Source of the DNA: Athripsodes cinereus
Taxonomy: Eukaryota; Arthropoda; Insecta; Trichoptera; Leptoceridae
Assembly (NCBI GenBank): GCA_947579605.1
Contig: OX388309.1
Coordinates: forward strand, 14,392,713-14,456,712
Direction of reading: 5' to 3'
Length of the DNA stretch: 64,000 nt
The notes beneath the pieces were generated by a model, which saw only the letters and a program-made list of their open reading frames with translations, did no database searches and was not told where the DNA came from. How positions within the stretch are numbered: the stretch's first letter is position 1; each line of letters opens with the position of its first letter. Positions 11,292-23,900 of this stretch are shown here, piece by piece. A program made the position numbers and the translations under genes.

Positions 11292-14200
11292 TTAGGTTAT
11301 AACTGTTTGTTTCGGTAAGATTGTAAAATAAAATAATAAAAATGACATACTTGGTTCTTCTGGCATCGGATCATTTTGACTTAGGGCAATATTATGCAAG
11401 ATTGCAACGGTGTATATTATTTGTGCTGACATTTTTGGACTGTAATGCAAAACTCTATGCTTCAGGGTACATCGGAATCTATTCTTCATGACACCGAAAC
11501 ATTTTTCTATCACAGCTCTCGTTTGGATGTGGGCACGGTTATACCGCTGCTCTGCTTCACTCTCGGGGTGATCCACAGGTGTTATAACCCATGGAAGTTG
11601 AGTGTAGCCAGAGTCACCTGAAATTAAATTGAAATATTATAGTCACCATGTACAATAATTGATATTTATGTATAATGGTAGACCTAAAATACTCCCCTTA
11701 ACTGCATTGTTCTGGAGTAACATTACTTCAAATATCTGGTGTGATGTTATGCTGCTTGGCCATCCACAGAAAATATTAATTGTTATTCTTTCATACCAAA
11801 TTTATTAATTTTAAATATTATTACCATCCATCACAAAAACAAAATTCATCTGTCAGGACTGGCATCGTTGCAGATTTAAAAAATTAGTAAAAAAGTTACA
11901 TACCCAACAACCATTCTTCGCATCCTCTTAAGTAGCTTAATCTTAATGTACTATTGAGCTGTGATAGCTGAAATATTGCGGCATCATGAGTAGATCCCGG
12001 ATGATTTGCATTGACATTAATTATTTTCATATTTGAGTCGCAAACCTACAAACACAAACGTTACCTTAGTACTGGTATATATGTGAAATATCATAACTTG
12101 GTGTTATAAAATAGTCATTCCTTATGTTATAAATATTTGTTCTTTGTAGTTATTATATTTCCAAATAAAATAATTTCAAAAATAAATAGTACCATTTGGC
12201 AGTTAATGCTATAGTATCCTTTCCTATTAAAAAAACGGATTCCTGGATGTGTTGGATGGTTCTTTGGTAGAGACACAATGGCAATATGAGTTCCATCTAC
12301 GGCTCCCAAAACACCAGGCATCCCATACATCGCCATGAATCTGAGGTGAAATTAAATTTGTTATTTTAACATTTTGTTTTATTATTCTCTGGGATCTTAT
12401 TGGCCGAAGGCTGTTATGGTTCCAGTAGATATGGTATCATTTTTAAAAATATTAATTATAAATATTTATTCTAAATATTATTATTATAAATATTTTTTCG
12501 TATTCCTTTGCGGTGGGGGGTAAAATGTAAGACAATAGGTAGTACGCTTTGACGCATATGGCAGCGATGAGGCTTGCCACCTATCATGCCGCGTCAAAGT
12601 GGGTGAAGGGCACAAAGAGGAGAGCGGAATGCAGGGTGGGAGTTTTGAATGTGAGAGGAGGGATGGTAAGAAAGACGGACGAAATTTTAGAGATGATGAA
12701 TGATAAGTATTTGGATGTTTTGTGTGTCTGCGAAACGAAGAGGAAAGGGTGTGGTATTAAAGAAAGTGATGGAAGGATCGAGTTGTGGTCTGGTGTTCCA
12801 GATACACAACACGCATGTCAAGGTGAGGGTGCTTTTTTATCGGAAAGAATGAGCGAATGTATGAAAGGGTATGAATGTGTAAGTTCCAGGCTAATCTGGA
12901 TCCGTTTCAAAGTGGGGATGACTAGGATCTTACTCATAGTTGGGTATGGTCCTGGGAACGATGCCATAGAGACGGAAAAGGAAGAGTTCTGGAATGGCGT
13001 GAGAAAGATTGCAGAAGATAAAAAAGAAAATGAAAGATTGATCTTGGCAGGTGATTTGAATGGATGGGTGGGTGTTAGGAGGAATGAACTTGAAAGTGTT
13101 TTGGGAATGAATGGAGACAGTAGAGTGAACGATAATGGCAAAAGAATAATTGACGTGTGCTTGGAGATGGACCTCTTTGTGGCGAATACCTTTTTCGCCC
13201 ACAAGGAGATCCACATGTATACCTGGGAGAGAGGGAATGAAAGATCGATGATTGACCTCGTGTGTGTGGACTCTCGTCTCAGGAAGGCGACCACGGATAC
13301 TAGAGTGTATCGAGGCGCTGAGCTGGAGACGGATCATTTTCTTGTCGTCTCAAGAATAAATCTATTCTCCGGTTGGCGTTCGAGAACACAAAAGTCCACG
13401 CCATCTATGAGATTGAGAGTCGAAAAACTGAAAGATGAGAGTGTAAAGAATGAATATGTAAAAACTGTGAATGAGAAGCTGAGTGCGAACGAAAAGAATG
13501 ATCTAACGATGAATGAAAGGTGGGATGTCTTAAAAAGTGTGCTTGTAGGAAGTGCAAAAGAAACATGTGGTGAAGCTAAAGTTGGACGTAAGAAAGGCGA
13601 TGCATGGTGGGATAATGATGTGAAAGAAGCTACAGATAAGAAGAAGAATGCTTGGAAAGACTTACTGAGTGTGAAACAGTGTGACACATGTGAAAAAGAG
13701 CGTAAGAAAGAAGTTTACAAGACATGCAAGAAGGAAGTGCATGAAGTTGTGAAAATGAAGAAAAAAATGCTTGAAGATGAAGAATGTAAGAAATTGTCTA
13801 CGTATGCGAGTGAAAATATGAAGATTTTTTGGAAGGAAGTAAAACGAAAGAGGACGGGTTCAAGTGTGAACAGTATGAAAGGGATAAAAGACAAGGATGG
13901 ATGTGTGTTAGTGAATGATGAATGTGTGTTACGGAGATGGAAGGAATATTTCGAAGATCTGTTTGAATGTGATGGTACAAATGCAAATGAGTATGACGAC
14001 AGTGAAAGCAGTGTGAATGAAAACGATATGATAGACATGAATGAGATTATGAATGCATTAAAAAGAGCGAAGTGCGGTAAAGCTGTAGGGTATGATTGTG
14101 TTGCCGTTGAGCTCATCAAGTCTGGTGGACCGGGGGTTCTCGCGTGGTGTTTGGAGCTTTTCAACGATTGTTGGAGAGAAGGTGTTACTCCAGAGGATTG

Positions 14201-17177
14201 GAGGAGGGCTATCATCTGCCTCCTGTACAAAGGGAAAGGCTCTAGACTTGAGTGCGGGAGTTATCGGGCTATTAGCTTGCTGAGCTCAATAGGGAAACTG
14301 TATGGTAGAATTTTGATTGAGAGAGTACGAAAGATAACTGAGTGTAAGATATGGGATGCGCAAGGAGCTTTTTTGAATGGCAGAGGGTGCACCGATCAGA
14401 TCTTCTCCCTGCGAATGGTTATAGAGAAGTTTCTGGGTAAACACCAGAGGCTTTTTTGTGCGTTCGTGGATCTGGAGAAAGCATATGATCGAGTGGACCG
14501 TGAAAGGTTGTGGCGCGTGTTGTCGGAGTATGGGGTGAGCAGCCGGTTGATCCGCGCAATATCTTCACTTTACGTGGGAAGCTCCGCTTGCGTGAGGGTA
14601 AATAACACTCTCTCGGAGTGGTTTGTCCTCACCAAAGGAGTGAAGCAAGGTTGTGTCATGTCTCCGTGGCTGTTCAACCTATTCTTCGACTACTGTATGC
14701 GACCTGTGAAAGAGATGGATGTTGGTGTCGAGCTGAATGGGTTTCGGGTGAATGCATTGATGTACGCAGACGATTTGGTGTTAATGGCTGAGAGTGAAAG
14801 GGACTTACAAGAGATTGTTACGTGTGTGTATGATAGTTGCAATTTGAATGGTTTGAAAATGAATGTTATGAAGACGAAAGTTCTTGTTTTTGAGATTAAA
14901 GTTGGTGACGAATGTTTGGAGCAAGTAAGTGAGTATGTATATTTGGGAAGTATGTTTACGAGGGATGGAAGATGCGATGGGGACATTGAAAGAAGGAAAG
15001 TGGCCGGTGCTAGAGTAAACGGTGCACTTCGACCCATTGTCAGCAATGACAATGTGTCGAACATGGCTAAAATGCTGGTGCACAATACCATTCTGGTACC
15101 GTCACTTACGTATGCAAGCGAGACATGGACGTGGTTGAAGAAGGACGAAAGTGGAATAAATGCAGTAGAGATGCGATCGTTGAGAAGAATGGTTGGTAAA
15201 ACGCTGCGTGATAGAGTGAAGAATGAGGATATTAGAAGAATGAGCGGATGCAAGAAGAGTGTTGTGGACAGAATGCGCGTGAATAAACTACGGTGGTTTG
15301 GGCATGTTGAACGAATGAACGAGGTAAGAATGACAAAGAGGATATACTTATCTGAAAGAAAGGGTGTGAGGAAACGCGGACGTCCGAGAACCACGTGGCT
15401 TGATCACGTGGATCAAATTCTCAAGGACGGCCGCGTGTTGAGTAAGAGGAACCGACGTGCGTGTATGAGGAACTGTATGAATGTGGAGGAAGCGAAGGAA
15501 GTGTGTAAAGATAGATCTGTTTGGCGTTCCGTTCTCTCTGCCTACCCCACTTGGGACATGGCGTGAGGGTATAGTATAGTATATTTATATATTACCCGTC
15601 TATTACTCTAGCTTTATCTTGAGGGGTTTGCGGAAATTTAATTGCCTCATGCATGAAATTATGGATAATCCCCTCTGTCACTTGTTGCAAGAACCTGAAT
15701 ATAAGCAACAATTGTTAATCAGTATTTTAATACACAAGCAATAAAAAAGTCAATGTTTATGGGCTTGCAACTATAAATGGACAATTAAATGATCCCTTTA
15801 TGACTCGAAGAACACTCGACAAGTTATTCTTGTGAGTGTATTATGATTTTACAAGGTCACACTGTCACCTTATTTATGTATGCAAGTGAGATGTGGACAT
15901 GGTTAAAGAAGGATGAAAGTGGCATAAATGCAGTTGAAATGAGATCACTGAGGAGGATGTGTGGTAAAAGTCTGAGAGATTGTGTACGTAACAGTGATAT
16001 ACGAAAGGAATGTGGAATGAAAGTTGGTGTAATAACAAGGATGAATGTAAATAAGTTAAGATGGTTTGGGCACGTGGAAAGAATGAATGAGGACAGAATG
16101 ACTAAGAAGATATATTTGTCTGAGAGGAATGGTGCTCGGAGACGTGGACGTCCGAGGATTAAATGGCAAGATCATTTAAATCAAATCCTACAGGACGGTC
16201 ACGTGTTGAGCACGTTGAACAAGAGAGCATGCATGAGGAATTGTATGACAGTGACGGAAGCGAAAGATGTGTGCAAGGATAGAAGGAAGTGGCGCTTGAT
16301 CCTTTCTGCCTACCCCGCGAGGGAAGCGGCGTGATGGTATGTATGTATACACTGTCACCTTCACCACACACTTTTTTCTTAAGTTATTCTGCATCTGATT
16401 CATCACTTATTTGTATTTGTTTCCTTAGTATTGGATCTACACAGAAAATTTTTTAAGTTCTATATCCCATAAAATAAAGGAAAAGTTATTTACCTACTAA
16501 CTGCGGGCTGGCTCAGACCTAGTGTATACCCATGTCCTACGGTTGTCTGGTAACCACCATGCCCAAAGAAATGTAGAGAAGCCAGTATCTGAAATTCAAT
16601 TTATTATTTAAATAAGCGTGGTATCTTACGCTTAATATTCACATTACATGTTATTAACCATCAAGCCGAAGTTGATCATTGGTCCCTGGAAACAATCTGG
16701 TGTAAAATAAATTAAAGACAATTATGTGCAATGGCTTTCGACAACTAAGTTTGGCAAATGGAATGTATACTTGGCAAAGGCAAACAACGTTATTTTTTGG
16801 ATACTCAAAATACCTTTATTAGAACAACCTTTAGATTATTCTTTCTCTATTTAAAATCAATTTATATGAAGTCATGCTTACCTTAATAAGTGGCTGAACT
16901 CCATGTCTCTTACGGGGCGTTAAAGATGGTCTCAAACGCGTCAGCAACAGATTCACCGAGCCCTTACTTAGCCTAAATAATTTTACAAAGTAAGCATCAG
17001 GCAATTGCATGGGATCGCTACAATCCCTGATGCTCCTGTTCAAAATTCGTACTGGTTGTCTAGAAAAAGGGAGAAAACTGTTTTTTTAGTGGTCACATTT
17101 GGCTTGCAATAATTGACAAGTAATCAAACTAACCTCCTTTCGCGTTCGTCTTCAATGATAAGGCACATAAATTCCAT
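11292..17177 (-). CDS. Harbinger (HARBI1-like) DDE transposase, 7 exons
   Basis: Minus-strand exons are 17177-17134, 17059-16882, 16588-16494, 15694-15596, 12340-12193, 12045-11904 and 11617 to about 11352, with a short last stretch possibly ending at the TAA near 11292. All junctions are GT/AG and keep the frame, giving about 320-330 residues, close to HARBI1 (~350). Visible DDE_Tnp_4 landmarks are GAVDGTHI (first catalytic D), NHPGSTHDAAIF, GDSGYTQLPW and the E-containing IEKCFGVMKNRFR near the C-terminus. The upstream SLGLSQPAVSR-like segment is the helix-turn-helix region. It catalyses excision and reinsertion with the Myb/SANT partner. Introns 3 and 4 each contain an antisense RTE insertion but the exons are intact, so splicing could still yield a whole protein. 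Confidence 0.85.
12540..15590 (+). mobile_element. Full-length RTE-type LINE nested in a Harbinger intron
   Basis: The element runs from a short 5' UTR through one endonuclease-RT ORF to a (TATAG)n tail at about 15568-15585. It lies wholly within the transposase intron 15595-12341, antisense to the transposase. Exact ends and a TSD could not be fixed by eye. Confidence 0.85.
12558..15566 (+). CDS. RTE endonuclease-reverse transcriptase, intact ORF
   Basis: One uninterrupted 1002-codon ORF from the first in-frame ATG (12558). An in-frame TTG lies three codons upstream but is not needed. Residues 1-~240 form an AP-like endonuclease with VLNVRGGM, LILAGDLNGWVG and TDHFLVVSRI. The RT domain follows (about 480-780) with AFVDLEKAYDRVDRE, GVKQGCVMSPWLFNLFF and the catalytic LMYADDLVLMAES. 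The C-terminus has YLGSMFTRDGR, RWFGHVERM and RKRGRPRTTW, typical of the RTE clade. It nicks target DNA and reverse-transcribes its RNA there. No frameshift or stop is present, so this is the copy in the window most likely to have been active recently. Confidence 0.95.
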   Translation: MAAMRLATYHAASKWVKGTKRRAECRVGVLNVRGGMVRKTDEILEMMNDKYLDVLCVCETKRKGCGIKESDGRIELWSGVPDTQHACQGEGAFLSERMSECMKGYECVSSRLIWIRFKVGMTRILLIVGYGPGNDAIETEKEEFWNGVRKIAEDKKENERLILAGDLNGWVGVRRNELESVLGMNGDSRVNDNGKRIIDVCLEMDLFVANTFFAHKEIHMYTWERGNERSMIDLVCVDSRLRKATTDTRVYRGAELETDHFLVVSRINLFSGWRSRTQKSTPSMRLRVEKLKDESVKNEYVKTVNEKLSANEKNDLTMNERWDVLKSVLVGSAKETCGEAKVGRKKGDAWWDNDVKEATDKKKNAWKDLLSVKQCDTCEKERKKEVYKTCKKEVHEVVKMKKKMLEDEECKKLSTYASENMKIFWKEVKRKRTGSSVNSMKGIKDKDGCVLVNDECVLRRWKEYFEDLFECDGTNANEYDDSESSVNENDMIDMNEIMNALKRAKCGKAVGYDCVAVELIKSGGPGVLAWCLELFNDCWREGVTPEDWRRAIICLLYKGKGSRLECGSYRAISLLSSIGKLYGRILIERVRKITECKIWDAQGAFLNGRGCTDQIFSLRMVIEKFLGKHQRLFCAFVDLEKAYDRVDRERLWRVLSEYGVSSRLIRAISSLYVGSSACVRVNNTLSEWFVLTKGVKQGCVMSPWLFNLFFDYCMRPVKEMDVGVELNGFRVNALMYADDLVLMAESERDLQEIVTCVYDSCNLNGLKMNVMKTKVLVFEIKVGDECLEQVSEYVYLGSMFTRDGRCDGDIERRKVAGARVNGALRPIVSNDNVSNMAKMLVHNTILVPSLTYASETWTWLKKDESGINAVEMRSLRRMVGKTLRDRVKNEDIRRMSGCKKSVVDRMRVNKLRWFGHVERMNEVRMTKRIYLSERKGVRKRGRPRTTWLDHVDQILKDGRVLSKRNRRACMRNCMNVEEAKEVCKDRSVWRSVLSAYPTWDMA
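15872..16348 (+). mobile_element. RTE 3' fragment nested in a Harbinger intron
   Basis: A 5'-truncated copy bounded by the 13-bp TSD ACACTGTCACCTT at 15859-15871 and 16349-16361, ending in a TATG tail. It encodes the last ~150 residues of the RTE protein (SETWTWLKK-type, RWFGHVERM, RRRGRPRIKW, stop at 16334) and belongs to the same subfamily as the copy at 4795-7708. It lies inside the transposase intron 16493-15695, antisense to the transposase. Confidence 0.92.
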
Positions 17178-17852
17178 TTTTTTACTATAAAACTGAGAAA
17201 CCAGCTATAAAATTCCAAAGTAAAGCAATTTTATGCGGCAAAATGACGACAACTAAAAATATTCGCACATTCAAAGTCACGAATAAAATTCAACCAAATT
17301 TAACTAATAATAAATGACAGCTGTCAACTAAAATTTCATTCAGAATACCAATTCCATAGATTCTCGAAATTTATAGTTGTACTAAGGTGTCAAAATGAAC
17401 TAGCTAACTAAATTAGTTTTAGTATGGAAAATTGTGAATACGAATTCGAACTAAATATAATGACTCAACTATCTCTTCACACTTAGTTAATGCAACTAAC
17501 TATTTTATGATTCAGAATTGGCCCTATTGTGTAATACTTAAATCATTCGTAAACTAGTAAATGGCATCGTGAATAATTAATACATAAAATAATAATAATG
17601 GTACCTAAGTTTGTTTTAAAACATGTTTGTATGTCTGAGATTCCATCAGGCTATTTGTATCAATTTATGTTGTGTGTATTTTTATATCAGCTTATGTGAA
17701 ATGGTAACATGATAATAAGATAATACACATTGATTTTACTATATACCTAAATATCATGATATCAGTCAAAAACTATGCAAGTACTTACATTTGCAAATGA
17801 TTGGTCAAGTAATTCTCCATCATTGCTAATCTATTTTTAATGTATATTTCAG

Positions 17853-17940
17853 GTTCAGGATTTTCGGGTGAAGATGACCAGTATGATGCAGAAAGAGAAG
17901 ATTCAGATGAGGATGGACATAGACACGGGAGGAATACCAA
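17853..17940 (+). CDS. lqfR: EpsinR exon: acidic linker
   Basis: Acceptor ATTTCAG, donor AAGTAAGT. It opens with two bases completing a codon and encodes 28 complete residues ([20 protein letters not shown]...) of the acidic, disordered region just after the ENTH domain. It is only 328 bp downstream of the Harbinger 3' end. Confidence 0.8.
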
Positions 17941-20900
17941 GTAAGTTCTGTTTTGTGCTAAACTATATTTATTATTATGATGTACTTATTTAAATTGTTA
18001 TTATTATTGGCTATTATTTTTGATGTATTATATTTTATAATTTGTATCTTATATATCAGGGGTGGCCAACTTGATTAGATCCAAGATCTACTGTTTACTG
18101 AGGAAGCCCTGTGCGATCTACCAATTATTTTATTTATTTATTTATATTTATACATCTTCTTGTACATACTATAAACAAATATAACTGTACACTGGCGGGC
18201 TTATTGCCATTAGGCAATTTCTTCCAACCAACCAGAATTACATACATCTTGAAATTTTAAATGAAACAGCATAGTTCAGTACACAATTAGGTAAGTAGTA
18301 TTTTTATTTTATTAAGAGGGAAAACATAAAACTGAAAATGATTCTTAGTAACCACACATGTATATTAGTGAGAGCACTGCGTCTGAGCATCTTATTTTTC
18401 ATTGCGTACTTCCCGCTTATTGGTCAGCGACTAATTGTTGCAGAGATTTGGTTTTTCCGTATTTAAATATTGCAATGTTTATTTTCAAATATAGATTCAG
18501 GCTACCATAAAAATCAAACCCTTTTGAAAAGACCGAACCTTATCTATTGCCATGCAAATCCCAGCCGACGGTGTTTTCAGATGTTTTAAATCCAGTTTCA
18601 AATATTCAAAATAAATAGTTTCAGTTTTACTTCTACCCTACAGTTTCTACCCCCCTGGTATCAAGCTATACTGCGTAAAAGAGAGATAAATAACGTGACG
18701 GAACGGCGATTGAAAAATTATACAAGATGATGCGTGCAGCAGTTGGTGATTACGTTGCGTAGTCTGTTCTATGTATTTATGTATGTTTATATTTTTTGCT
18801 TTGCTACGATCGACTGGATTAATTGTCGCGATCGACCGGTTGGCCACCCCTGTTATATATGAATATATATATTTATGAACCTATCGATTTTGCGGTTACG
18901 TCACATGTTGAATTTTGGTGGTGAGATTTCGAATGCGCGGGTCATCATTTTCAAACCAACTGATTTTGTTTTTTTTTATTCTTTCATTGCACCTTGTGGC
19001 CGGTCGTGTGTGTGGAGGTGTTTGACAACGCACATACAATCCAAAAAAGCGACAATGAATCTCATAGAATCATCTATGAATCTATCAATATAGCTAAAAG
19101 AGATTTTGCCCTAAACCAACAAGATAAGGCAAACAAATTACCATATACCTACCATCACCTCATTCAGAAAATTGACAAAAATGCTAAATAGAAAAACACT
19201 TAAAATATGACAAAAACACACATAATACAGGTAAACGCAAGGACAATAGAATAATGGTAACTGATCCTGCCTCATCCAACTTGACCACAGCTATAACACA
19301 TGACGCACGACAAATACAACTTCTACCTCCACCTCTCACCCTTCTAACCCCACCACCTCCCTTGACACACATCACCAGCCACAAGGCGCAGTGAAAGAAT
19401 AAAAAATCAAAATCAGTTGGTTTGAAAATGACAGCCCGCATGCAGTCAAAAGCTCATCACCAAAATTCAACGCGTGACGTAACCGCAAAATCGATAGATT
19501 CATATATACCTCATCGCGAAAAACTTATAAACAACATATGTGAAACCTCTATATCATTCCTTGAATAATTGTTTTCCCGGTTTTATAGTTATTTTTTTTA
19601 CAGTTCTGAATTAGTTTAACATGTAAAAACATATGGCATCCATCGTGTCTATATTAATGATTTTATCGGATTGACCGTTAAATCCATTGACTCACGAAGC
19701 CGGCGAATCGCCAACTATCTATATTATGCTAAAATTTCATGTATATTGTCAATAGCATTGGATAGCTAGTGAGAAAAAAAGAACGTTTTGTGAGAAAGTA
19801 AGAGCAGTTTGTTGATTCTGTGGGCTGTGAACAAATATGAAAGTGCGGGATATCTTCTAAAACTAGAAAGACAAGTAAAGAATCGAAGTTTAGCGAGCTG
19901 GAGAAAATTCACTTCTCCTGGTACAAAAATCGCGTGCCGTAAACATTTCGATTGATGGGAGCATTATTCGAGAGAAAGCCTAACAAATTGCGGAAAGACT
20001 TGGCATCAATGATTTTGCAGCATCAAACGGGTGGATAACGCGGTTTAAAAATTGTCACGGCCGTGTATACAAGCTTGAAGGAGAGAGTGCATCCGTAGAT
20101 TTAGAATGAACATCATTGTGGATAAAAGAGCTTCCAAAACTGTTGGAGGGGTACTAGCCCCAGGATATCTATAATTCTACTAGATCCGAAGCGAGCCTAG
20201 CCCATCACTAGTAATTTAAAAGACAAGTTTTGTGACGTAGTGCGGGTGGCTCTGAATGGGTAGTATTCGTGTTATATGATTATTGCAAGTTATGTACATA
20301 CTCATATTTTAATTAGATGTTTTGTTTTTGGTTTCCTTTGTTTTTTAATTTTAAATAGTGTTCAAAGTTTTATTGTGAGGTGTTTTACAAAATATTGTAT
20401 GTTTTTTTTTTATTATAAGGTTGTATTTTTGTGGTTATTCTTGAATTAGTAATTTATTTATGATTTGTAAGCGCATACAATGTCCGAAAGACTGAAAACA
20501 TTTTATTTTATGTACATTCAATAACTGATGCAAAAAAAAAAAATTAATTTCCAACACTGAAAAAATATTGATTTCTCACGGCAATTAAAAACCAAAACGC
20601 AAATGACGATGAAAGATTCCTTGTTTATGTTGTTATTATACTTTTTATTTAAACAAATTGATTTAAGTATAACTTTTGAAAGATGTTATCATTTTTTATA
20701 AACCTTATGTACATGGGTCCGTGGTTCGATACCAGGTGCCGGCAAACTCCCCTTTCACGACACAAGCTTTTAGTAGCTTACTGTGAAAGGTGTATAAGGT
20801 TGTATTTGGGTTTATAACAAACAAAACCCAGATATATCTTTTAAAAAAAAAAAAAATATTAAACATTAAGCTCTAGCAAAAACGGTAAAATATTCAATTT

Positions 20901-23900
20901 TCAACAAATTTGGTGGGAATACTCGAAACTTATTGACCCTTGCGAACATTATGATTTCATAAAATAAAAAAAAACAAATATTTATTACCAATGTCAGTTT
21001 TTTCTTAAAAATAAAACTAAAAAGCCGACTGACGGGATCTATTTAGTTATTCTTTGTTATATTAAAATACAAATTATTTGTAACTAGTTGACCCAGCGAA
21101 CTTCGTACCGCCTAACAATCAATGAGTGATTAATATTATTTTTAATCTCTTTACAAACTCCCTTACTAAAGCCTTTGTATGGAGCATTCTGCTTTATGGT
21201 TGTGAGACATGGACCATCAGCAAGAGTGAAAGTGGACGGTTGGCGGCCTTTGAAATGTGGTGCTACAGACGCATGCTTAAGATCTATTCGTCGGAGCACG
21301 TCGAAAACGAAGAAGTATTAACCAGGGTAGGCGAAAAAAGGCAACTCCTTAAGAGAATCAGCCAACGAGCTAACTGGATTGGCCACAACATCAGGCACCC
21401 AGGACTACTCATAGCCATCGCGGAGGGTAAGACAGAGGGGACAAATGGCAGAGGCAGACCAAGAGACGCATATATGGACCAACTGAAGAGTGATATGAAC
21501 TGTGGCTCATACGTAGAGCTGAAAAGACTGGCGGAGAATAGAGACAAATGGAGAAGAAAAACCAAACTCGTTGCAGACCAATCCAATGGATTGTAACTCA
21601 TTATAATATATATATATACAAACTCCCGAGGTTCCTAAACATTTTTTCTCATAGACTACTTTCAAAAATTTGCTGGTTCCGGTGGACCCCCTGTATTTCT
21701 ACCTTCCCCCCGTCGCTAAATTTTAGAAATGGTATAGTAATTTGAAATAATCCAAAAACTCCTTGGTTTTCTTACAGAGTATTTTCTCACAGTACCTTTT
21801 TCTACTAAGCAACGGGTATTTGTACCGAATATTGTTTACTTTAAAAATATTACGTGTTTAAATTTCTACCCTCCCCCCCGTCGCCAAATTTACAAAATGG
21901 TATAGGAATTTGAAATAATTCAAAAACTCCTCGGTTTTCTGAAAGAATATTTTCTCACAGTACCTTTTTCTACAATGTACCGGGTATTTGTACCGAATAT
22001 TGTTTATGTCAATATCTGGTGCTTTTACCGAATATCCGATACTTTAACTATAGATTCGTGGACCCCTACTTACGACTCGTGCACCCCCATTTTTAGTCAC
22101 TCCATCGTAGACCCCCATCAAGTCTCCCGTGGATCTCTGGGGATCCACCTAGACCACTTTGGGAATCACTGGTATAGTATAAAAAAATAAAATAAATTTA
22201 TGTTGAACAATTATGTTTAACTCAGATTTGTTTATAAATTATCTGCTGTAGGTACATACGTAATATAATAATGTAGGATCTAATTTATTTTTTTACGTTG
22301 ATACCTACTCATTCATTTTAAATTTATAAAAATTCTTTCCATGATTTTTTCAAAATTGAAATTTCAGAACCACAGATGTTAAATTGTATGGATAACGATT
22401 TTAATTTGAAAATGTCATTGATATAACACTAGATATGACAGGTAGAACAAATAAATTGTCGGATGCAACTGTGGCATGAGGCCACAGTTTATAATATAAG
22501 ATATAAGATTAACAATAAATAAATAATAGAATGTGTATCTAATAAATTTTGACTATTACCAACATATTCTATAACAATTTTATTTACATCACGAACAATC
22601 CTATCAAATTTATAACTGTTTGGAAATTTTGGCAATAATGGATAAACTCTTGCGTAAATGAGTGGTCTTCATTCTCTGGAGGATCAAGATTTGTCATAAA
22701 TTGATAAGAATTATCATTATTAGAATTTATATTATCTATTGAACTCGTATTTTGATTCTCAAGAGAACGAAGACACTCTTCCCTAAGGGCTGTAAGATCA
22801 TGCTCGGGTAGTAATTTATTACGAATAATCACTCGAACCTGATCTGCAAGTCTCTGCTCACTGGCAACGATGTCAGACTCCAGAAGGGACCATTCACGGA
22901 ACAACCTTTGACGGTATCCCGTTCTGAAAGTTTCTCCCTCTGTAGCTCTGTAGTACGCCCGCATAACGTTGAGGTTAATCTCTGTTGTCCAACGTATGCG
23001 TCGACGTATTGGACCATTGGAAGCAGGAGCTCTTGATATTGAATTTCTATTGTCCAAGCTGTCCAATGTCGATGTTTGTCTGTTATTCATCATAAACCAC
23101 TTTTTCTAGCTTCTGTGCGTTGATTTTTTGTTTTTTCGTTTCTTTTTTCATGACTTTATTTCCATTTTGATTTTTTGCTGATTCACTAATTTTATTTTCA
23201 ATTTTAAATGTTCGCAGTAGGAACTAAATTTTGATGAGAATTATTAATCACTTTGAATTTCAAATGTCAATTATCAAAAAGAACATAACACATTAACAAA
23301 TATGTTCCTATACAATTTTGACAGTTATCCAAATTATTATAAATATCATTCATTGACACTTAAGCATCACCAAATATATTCTTTTATGATTTCAATGTAA
23401 ACATATTCTTAAAACTTTATTATTTGACTAAATTCAGTTTAAATAGTCACCAAAAAACCAATTTTATTTTAATTTAGTACACAGAGATATAAATCGACTT
23501 TTTGTCAACACCGTTGCTAGGTTCTTATTATTATTATTATCTCATATCTCATTTATTAAACAAAACAATATTGGATTCTACATTTTGAACACAATATAAG
23601 ATTAACAATAAAATTTAAAAATAACATTAAATAACAAAAACCATAAAATATTAAAATAAATTTATGTATATTCAAAATGTAGAACCCCAACATTATTCGA
23701 GTTGATTCTTCCATGATGTTCTATGAAATAGTACAATCATGGGAGATCACTTACAGAGCTACAGGGACAAAAACCTTCTTACTATCCTGGTGGACGATAG
23801 AATAACGGCCTTCTGCATGCTGTATTTGAGCCTGTCATCTACTCCCAGTTTTCTGAGATTGTTTGACAGACTCTTAGGTATTAAACCATTCACAGACAAC

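Larger units (their letters stand above)
8446..17525. mobile_element. PIF-Harbinger DNA transposon, complete-looking, with nested LINEs
   Basis: The ends are exact 17-bp inverted repeats, AGGGCCAATTCTGAATC (8446-8462) and its complement (17509-17525), flanked by ATT at 8443-8445 and 17526-17528. Subterminal regions also share ACTAACTA/TTCGTATTC words. Inside are the two genes expected of the superfamily: a Myb/SANT-like protein (plus) and a DDE transposase (minus). Nested insertions are an RTE2 fragment (about 10670-11070), a full RTE (about 12540-15590) and an RTE 3' fragment (15872-16348). Removing them gives an element of about 5 kb. Confidence 0.92.

Noticed and set aside
12818..15394. 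Several minus-strand ORFs of 60-234 codons
   Set aside because: They are antisense shadows of the intact RTE ORF and have no family motif.
1..17852. Search for ENTH-domain exons of EpsinR upstream of 17853
   Set aside because: No open stretch with ENTH-like text and splice sites was recognised; they are probably outside the window or in exons too small to see.
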